NCBI GenBank assembly: GCA_025506515.1
Contig: CM046443.1
Coordinates: forward strand, 25,472,560-25,536,559
DNA from: Flaveria trinervia
Taxonomy: Eukaryota > Streptophyta > Magnoliopsida > Asterales > Asteraceae
Length of the DNA stretch: 64,000 nt
Direction: 5' to 3'
Under the pieces are notes generated by a model, which did no database searches, was not told the DNA's origin, and saw only the letters and a list, made by a program, of their open reading frames with translations. A program made the translations under genes and the position numbers. Of the stretch, positions 57,180 through 64,000 are shown in pieces. Numbering within the stretch: the first letter of the stretch is position 1; each line of letters starts with the position of its first letter.

Positions 57180-58266
57180 TGTTGGACCAAAAGAACCAAT
57201 GAGCCGGATCAGAAAAACCTTAAGTCCCACAGACGTCACAACAACTGCTGAAGTCCACAACAGCTGAAGACAAAGTCTGAAGACACAAGTACTGAAGACA
57301 ATGTCTGAAGACAAGTGCTGAAGACAAAGTCTGAAGACAAGTGCTGAAGACAAAGTCTAAAGACAAGTGCTGAAGAGAAAGTCTGAAGACACAAGTACTC
57401 AAGACAAAGTCTAAAGACAAGTGCTGAAGACAAAGTCTGAAGACAAGTGTTGAAGACAAAGTCTGAAGACAAGTGCTGAAGACAAAGTCTGAAGACACAA
57501 GTGCTGAAGACAAAGTCTGAAGACAAGTGCTGAAGACAAAGTCTGAGGACACAAGTGCTGAAGAGAAAGTCTAAAGACAAGTGCTGAAGACAAAGTCTGA
57601 AGACACAAGTGCTGAAGACAAAGTCTGAAGACACAAGTGCTGAAGACAAAGTCTGAAGACAAGTACTGAAGACAAAGTCTGAAGACAAGTGCTGAAGACA
57701 AAGTCTGAAGACAAGTGCTGAAGACAAAGTCTGAAGACAAGTGCTGAAAACCAAGAAGTATCAATCGTTGTCACAACAGCTGAAGAGGTCTTCTTCAGTA
57801 GTTGTGATGGTTTTCTTTTCAGTAGTTTTATGTTTTTCTTTTCAGTAGTTTTGTAAAACGACTGAAGAGCTTGTTCTTCAGTCGTTGTAGTTTCAGTAGT
57901 TTCGTATCAGTAGTTTTATGTTTTACTTAGCACTCTGACATGTTCTCAGTAGTTGTGAACATTTCAGTAGTTTGTTAAGTTTTAGTTATTTTTGTAATAA
58001 ATCTGCCAGATGTCACTATCCCGTGATATCAGCAGTGATTGCACTCTATATAAGGTGTCAACCTAATTGTAATTGGTGAATGATTGAGCAAAAACATTTG
58101 ATATTATTGAAACATTCCTTTTCACATAAATATATTCTCTCGTTACAACCGTATTTGTTCTTAATGCATACGATTATCAAATTCTTGCTATAATTTGTCT
58201 AATTTTTGATCTTATTCCGCTGCGTTACACTCTAATCCATCAAACTTGAGATCACTGATTCTGTCA
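57180..58266 (+). repeat. copia LTR, middle (LTR1, right copy)
   Basis: Copy of 7073-8155, four bases longer. The PBS follows at 58269-58281. Confidence 0.88.
57257..57751 (+). repeat. 13-bp GAAGAC minisatellite in LTR1 (right copy)
   Basis: Identical unit order to 7150-7640. Directly after it lie the extra bases (CCAAGAAGTATC against CCAAGTATC) that are the main difference between the two 13.9-kb copies. Confidence 0.95.
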
Positions 58267-58496
58267 AATGGTGTCAGAGCCTGGATCATCATTGATCGAT
58301 CTAATAATTGATCATTGAAACTGCTATCCAAGGTCCAAGTTTGATTGAATAAGCATTTTTGCAAGAAACGGTTATAGATTTGAATTTTCTGTGTTTTGGT
58401 CATTCATCCTGAGATTTATTCTTGGTTTTCATTGAGTCTGTTGTGGTCTGTGTAAAATCTTTTAAAAGCTTGAATTAAATTGTATTTGGACCTAAA

Positions 58497-61402
58497 ATGA
58501 CTACTCCTTCCAATGATCCTCACAATACTGGTTCCTCAACCAAGCCTCCGATGCTGGTTAGGAATGAGTACAACATATGGCAACGACGAATGCTCCATCA
58601 CCTGTTTGTTAAGAGCTCAGGTTGTTGGACATCAGTGGTACATGGTCCACACAAGCCTATGGTGAATAACCCGGAAACCAATCAAATGGTTCCGAAGAGG
58701 AGGGAGCAATACTCAGATGAGGATAAGAAATTGTTTGAGATTGATGCAAAAGCCCATGGAATTCTGGCGATGGCACTGCCCAATGAAATCTATTCTGGGC
58801 TAATGCATTATGAAACTGCCCATGACCTCTGGAATGCCTTGAAAGAACAATTTGGAGGAATAGATGAGGTCTTGGCAAATAATAGAGAAATCCTTGCCCA
58901 ACAATATGAGACATTCTCTCATAGGAAGGGTGAGACATTGACTCAACAGTTTGAGCGGTTCTCTTGTTTGATCTCTGAATTAAAAATGGTCAAACATGAG
59001 TACACAAATAGCCAGATGAATAACAGATTCTCAGATCACTGCCTGAGAGATGGGACACATATACTATTATCCTACGCTCCAGTGCAAATTTGGACAAACT
59101 ATCTCTCACCCAACTCCATGGGAAATTGCTCACATTTGAGAGAGAGATAGAACAGAAACGAAAACTGTCATCATCTGGAAAGCTCACTAATGATTTTGTA
59201 CTAGTAAACACTGCCTTGGTAAGTCATGAGTCAGAGTATGCAGGATCAGAATGCCACTATGATGAGCATATTGATTTCACCTCAAACAATTCTAATCATG
59301 CCTTTGTGAGTGTTGATTGTCATCCTGGTAATAATAGTGACAATCTATGCTTTATCATGGATGATTTGAAGGGCATTGCTGATGATGATTTAGAAGAGAT
59401 GGATATTTTGAGCCAAATGGCCTTGATCAATATCAGATCTCAGAAATTCTACAAGAGAACTGGCAGGAAATTTCCTGGACTCTCTGACAAAACCAAAGTC
59501 GGTTTTGACAAGAGCAAGTTGAAGTGTCACAAATGCCACAGGCTTGGACACTTTGCAAGAGAGTGTAGATCAACTGGATCTAACACTTCTGCACCCTTTT
59601 TGACTTTTCCAAATAACAATTCACAATTCAAAGGGCAACACTATGCTGGTTCTAGTCATTCATCACACCCTCAATCTCTTGCATATTTTGTTCCTCAGGG
59701 TCAAATGCCATATCCTTATCCCTGCTATTATATGCCACAGTCAAATCAAGTTCAAGCTCCTATTGTACCACAATCTCATGCCCTACCAGAACCTCAACCA
59801 TCTCCATCTCAATCACAACCTCATCACAGCTTCTTCACACCCGGAGTCGTTGACTGGAGTAGCTTACCTGATAACTTGTCTGGTCACACTGAGCAATACT
59901 ATGCTGGTACTAGTCAACATGGTGGTGAACACCCTTTTGGAAATCTTGCTCTCATGGCCCTGGAGTCTACTGAGGGTTCTTGTTCAAATGCATCATCCTC
60001 ACAGGTAACTCAGGTATCTTTAGAGGCTAAAGCCAAGTTATGTTCTGAATCATGCATAGCTGCCTTTGTCTCTATTAGAGAGGCAAATGTAGCACTAATA
60101 AATCAAAAACTTGAGCTTTAGAAAACCATTTTCAAAAGAAAAGCTGAGTATGAGTCTGCTCTTAACAGTAAAAGTGATGAGATTTATAAGCTTAAATGCC
60201 AACTAAATGATGAAAAGGCCAAGCTAGAGGGTATCCTGGAAGACCACAGGAGTCTCAAAGAAAAACTTGCAGTGACCCAAGTTGAGTGTGAACACTGGGT
60301 CTCATCATGCAAGGGATTTGAAATGCTTCTTAGCAAGCAAACTGCTTCAAATGTGAAGTTTGGCATTGGTTACAACCATACTGCTCCACCAACAGACTTT
60401 ACTCCTAACTCCATAGTTAAGTCTGAAAGTGAAAGCAATCTCCAAACCACATTATTGTGTGAGTCATTCTCCAATGATAATCTAAGATCAGAGAATGAAA
60501 CCAGTGTTAAGATCTCAACAAATAAATTGACTGATGGTCTAACTACTGAGACTCATATGAAGCTGAGTACTTCAGATGTTGTTCCTCAATGTACCCCAAG
60601 TACTGAAAGAGACCAACCATCTGAAAAGCATTTCAAATCAGTTGAAATACAAGGACTAACAACTGCTGAGGAATCCATCAAACAGTCTATTAGGACGGAT
60701 GGAAAACAGTTGAATTACCAGTCTTCAGCTGTTACAAATCCTTTAGTATCTAGTACTGATAGGAGGAAACTACTGAAGATCACACCTTCAGTAGTTTCCA
60801 CTTCAGCAGTAAAGATGTCCAAGATGAAGAATAAACCATGTGAAATTTGTGGTAAATTCAATCATCTATCTGATGAATGTTGGTACAAAAAGGGTTTAAA
60901 GCTCCAAAGGGATGAGCTCATTAAACTAGAAATAAATAAAATGAAAACTGAGTTTGAGACCAAGTTTGTACCACAATCATCTCAACCTGATAAACCCAAG
61001 GCCTTACCCGAATCCACTAAGAAGGATGCGGTTTATCAGAAGACAGCTGATATTGTTCCTCATGATAAACATAAGACTAAGTCTGTGAAGTCTAAGAAGG
61101 AGGAAATGGTGGGTCACAGGAACTCATAAAAAACAAGCTCTGGAGTGTCAAATGAACTGAAAGCTCGAGCTTCAAATCAGACACAGCTTGTTATGATGGT
61201 TCAGCATCTGTTGGGGAGAGTTAACCAACTTGAAGCCCTTGTGATCAAACCACTGGAGAGGAATTCCAAGCCCAAATCCATTTCAGCACCATCTCCATCT
61301 TCATCAGCTGTTAATCATGAGAAACCAACTATGGTTAAATCTGTTGATAAAGTCAGTCCCAAAACCAAAAAGGTTTGGGTCTCCAAAGCTAACTAGTTTC
61401 TT
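58497..61402 (+). pseudogene. gag: copia gag, broken (right copy)
   Basis: Identical translation and identical breaks to 8386-11291, including the three in-frame stops (TAG 60119, TAA 61127, TAG 61394). Confidence 0.85.
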
Positions 61403-62674
61403 ATGATTGTGCAGGGTTCTTCAGCATGCCAAAGAAGCATCTGGTATGTGGACAGTGGAGGATCCATGCACATGACTGGGAGCAGCTCTCTTCTTCATGA
61501 TTACTCTCAGGGAAAGAAAGGACTTGAAGTTGAAGAAATTAACTCAAGATGGGCAAGTTATGATGCATTAGAAAGAGAAAGACTAGAGATCATGATCAGA
61601 TTCATTGCAAAGTACCTTGGGAGATCATTGATCGAGATTAAGTCCTGGACCAGGGACAGTATCTTGGCAATAACCACCAAGATCTGTTCGTCCGAAGCAT
61701 ACACTAAGGGATTGGTGATTGAGCACTAAATGAGGCAGGTGCTGGGAACAGAAAGGAACTAGCAAAACACTCAAAAGCCTCACTCACTACAAGAATGCTA
61801 GAACAACCTGCAAAACCTCCCACTTCAAAATCACCACTACCACAACCCACTAAACAAACTCCTTTACCCTCAAAACCAACAGCCGATGATGCACCCAAGA
61901 AGAAGAAGAGAAGGGTGTTGAGGCTAGAAGAAGAAGAAGAAGAGGATGATGAGGAAGAAGATAGGCTGCCTCTTTCCGCAGTCCTAACTTTGCCTAAAGC
62001 CAAACCTATGCCCATCACTCCCACTTCACAGATGGAAGCTGTGAGAGTAAAGATAGAAGAAGAACAACAACAAAAGCTTCATGATGATGAGATGCTGAAA
62101 AGCATAGACAAAACTTATGCTGCTTCTTCATCAATAATCAGTATGAAGAAAGAAGCTCTGAGATTGTACACCTTGCTAACAGATTTCAATATCAAAAGGA
62201 AAAGGTGAGAATATGGCCTGATCCTAGGGTGGCTCACAGAATTATGAAGAAAGACATTCCTTCGAGATACAAGGGCCAAGTAAAAAGGATCGTAGATGAA
62301 GAGATCACAGTGGTCCTTGTAGTATCACCCTGGAAAATTGTAGAAGATTTCAAGAAGGCCTATGAAACTAACAGCCACCCCAAAAGATGTTAGAGAACAA
62401 AGTAATTAAAAAGGGGTTAGTCTACAAGAGGCTTAAGAACTTCAAACAAAATGAGCTCAGTCTGTTACTTGAAGGGACTCACCCAGATGAGTTTGCATAC
62501 AGACAGATCACAACAGTTGAGCTCAAAAATGGCAAACAGGCTAAGTACATTTCAGAGCTGTATGGGCGTGAAGGATTGTTTGATGGTGGAGCTGAAAATC
62601 TTACCATGGAAGATCAAATTATGTTTCTCAGAGCATACACTAGAGAATCCTACAGGCTTATACATGGGAAGTAG
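61403..62674 (+). pseudogene. protease remnant fused to post-pol ORF (right copy)
   Basis: Protease start 61403-61521, then the 3' half of the post-pol ORF to 62674, with the same junction and frameshifts as 11292-12563. Confidence 0.85.
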
Positions 62675-62890
62675 ATTTCATGGATAGGACCACAGCCCTG
62701 TGTCCAGTTCCCCAAAGTCAGGGCTCCTATCCATACTATGCCAACCAAATTTCAGAATCTATTCCCAGGCCAGTGCTTAATTGGGTCATCTTCTTAGCTG
62801 ATCAAGAAGGAAAAAGACCAATCTTATTGCCAACAATAAGTGGGACCTCAATAAAGTTAAGGTTTTGGCTGCATTGGTTCAGGGGGAGTT

Positions 62891-63952
62891 TGTTGGACCA
62901 AAAGAACCAATGAGCCGGATCAGAAAAACCTTAAGTCCCACAGACGTCACAACAACTGCTGAAGTCCACAACAGCTGAAGACAAAGTCTGAAGACATAAG
63001 TACTGAAGACAAAGTCTGAAGACAAGTGCTAAAGACAAAGTCTGAAGACAAGTGCTGAAGACAAAGTCTGAAGACAAGTGCTGAAGACAAAGTCTGAAGA
63101 CACAAGTACTGAAGACAAAGTCTGAAGACAAGTGCTGAAGACAAAGTCTGAAGACAAGTGCTGAAGACAAAGTCTGAAGACAAGTGCTGAAGACAAAGTC
63201 TGAAGACACAAGTGCTGAAGACAAAGTCTGAAGACAAGTGCTGAAGACAAAGTCTGAAGACACAAGTGCTGAAGAGAAAGTCTGAAGACAAGTGCTGAAG
63301 ACAAAGTCTGAAGACACAAGTGCTGAAGATAAAGTCTGAAGACACAAGTGCTGAAGACAAAGTCTGAAGACAAATGCTGAAGACAAAGTCTGAAGACAAA
63401 TGCTGAAGACAAAGTCTGAAGACAAGTGCTGAAGACCAAGTATCAGTCGTTGTCACAACAGCTGAAGAGGTCTTCTTCAGTAGTTGTGACGGTTTTCTTT
63501 CAGTAGTTTTATGTTTTTCTTTTTCAGTAGTTTTGTAAAACGACTGGAGAGCTTGTTCTTCAGTCGTTGTAGTTTTAGTAGTTTCGTATCAGTACTTTTA
63601 TGTTTTATACTTAGCACTCTGACATGTTCTCAGTAGTTGTGAACATTTCAGTAGTTTGTTAAATTTTAGTTATTTTTTTTATAAATCTGCCAGATGTCAC
63701 TATCCCGTGATATCAGCAGTGATTGCACTCTATATAAGGAGTGTCAACCTAATTGTAATCGGTGAATGATTGAGCAGAAACATTTGATATTATTGAAACA
63801 TTTCTTTTCATAGAAATATATTCTCTCGTTACAACCGTATTTGTTCTTAATGCATACGAATATCAAATTCTTGCTATAATTTGTCTAATTTTTGTTCTTA
63901 TTCCGCTGCGTTACACTCAAATCCATCAAACTTGAGATCACTGATCCTTTCA
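62891..63952 (+). repeat. copia 3' LTR (LTR2, right copy)
   Basis: Copy of 12780-13841, followed by AATAG and the same AT-rich flank up to the window end. Confidence 0.9.
62963..63436 (+). repeat. 13-bp GAAGAC minisatellite in LTR2 (right copy)
   Basis: Identical unit order to 12852-13325. Confidence 0.95.
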
Positions 63953-64000
63953 AATAGCTTAAAATTTAAACAAATAAATAAAGATAATAAAAAATAAAAG

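Larger units (their letters stand above)
48623..57290. repeat. 8.7-kb tandem unit, copy T3
   Basis: Third head-to-tail copy. Its right LTR (from 57180) is not truncated but continues into a full LTR, gag and further composite-element sequence. The end coordinate is the approximate place in the minisatellite where T1 and T2 break off. Confidence 0.9.
53263..63952 (+). mobile_element. composite Ty1/copia element (right copy)
   Basis: Same structure as 3156-13841, with AATAG at 53258-53262 and 63953-63957. The only length differences I found are four extra bases near 57755-57817. Confidence 0.8.
50108..64000. repeat. 13.9-kb direct repeat, right copy
   Basis: Near-identical partner of 1-13889. 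Both ends of the visible match are window edges, so the true repeat may be longer on either side. To the left, sequence homologous to 48623-50107 would be expected before base 1. Confidence 0.95.

Overview
The window is retrotransposon-dominated plant nuclear DNA. It holds no recognisable intact host gene, no RNA gene and no prokaryotic feature. The host is a flowering plant. Ty1/copia polyproteins with initiator-Met primer-binding sites, Ty3/gypsy pieces, and a long extra ORF between pol and the 3' LTR (a SIRE/Maximus-like trait) suggest a eudicot. The extra ORFs recall hypothetical proteins common in Asteraceae, but that is recollection, not a search result.

Layout. (a) 1-13889 and 50108-64000 are near-identical direct copies, about 13.9 kb long with about 4 bp net length difference. 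They lie on opposite sides of a 100-N scaffold gap at 21868-21967. (b) 31142-39880, 39881-48622 and 48623 to about 57290 are three head-to-tail copies (T1, T2, T3) of an 8.74-kb unit; the window also opens inside a fourth copy (T0). Each unit carries a minus-strand ORF, a palindrome-rich divergent intergenic region, a spliced-looking gene fragment, a short LTR fragment, and a long plus-strand post-pol ORF ending at a polypurine tract and another LTR. The two ORFs are diverged relatives placed head to head. (c) In T0 and T3 the plus-strand part grows into a composite copia element (3156-13841; 53263-63952) with three LTR segments, flanked by the target duplication AATAG. Its right half is a deletion derivative in which protease is fused directly to the 3' half of the post-pol ORF. 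(d) 13913-19500 is a minus-strand copia gag-pol with all domains but many breaks. It abuts a minus-strand LTR (19501-20428) and the tail of another post-pol ORF running into the gap. (e) 21968-25712 is a decayed plus-strand post-pol ORF and probable LTR. (f) 25720 to about 29770 is a decayed minus-strand Ty3/gypsy element (LTR remnant, PBS, gag, PR, RT, RNase H, start of IN). (g) 29772-31141 holds more minus-strand retroelement-derived coding sequence leading into T1.

No complete coding-competent element is present. The interest lies in history and structure: microhomology-joined tandem amplification, a target-duplication-bounded LTR dimer, a protease/post-pol fusion, a GAAGAC minisatellite and hairpin in the LTRs, palindrome arrays between divergent ORFs, C-to-T type inactivation, and a conserved post-pol C-terminal domain that may still matter. 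Indels in homopolymers and the repeated 13.9-kb block also raise the possibility of assembly artefacts.
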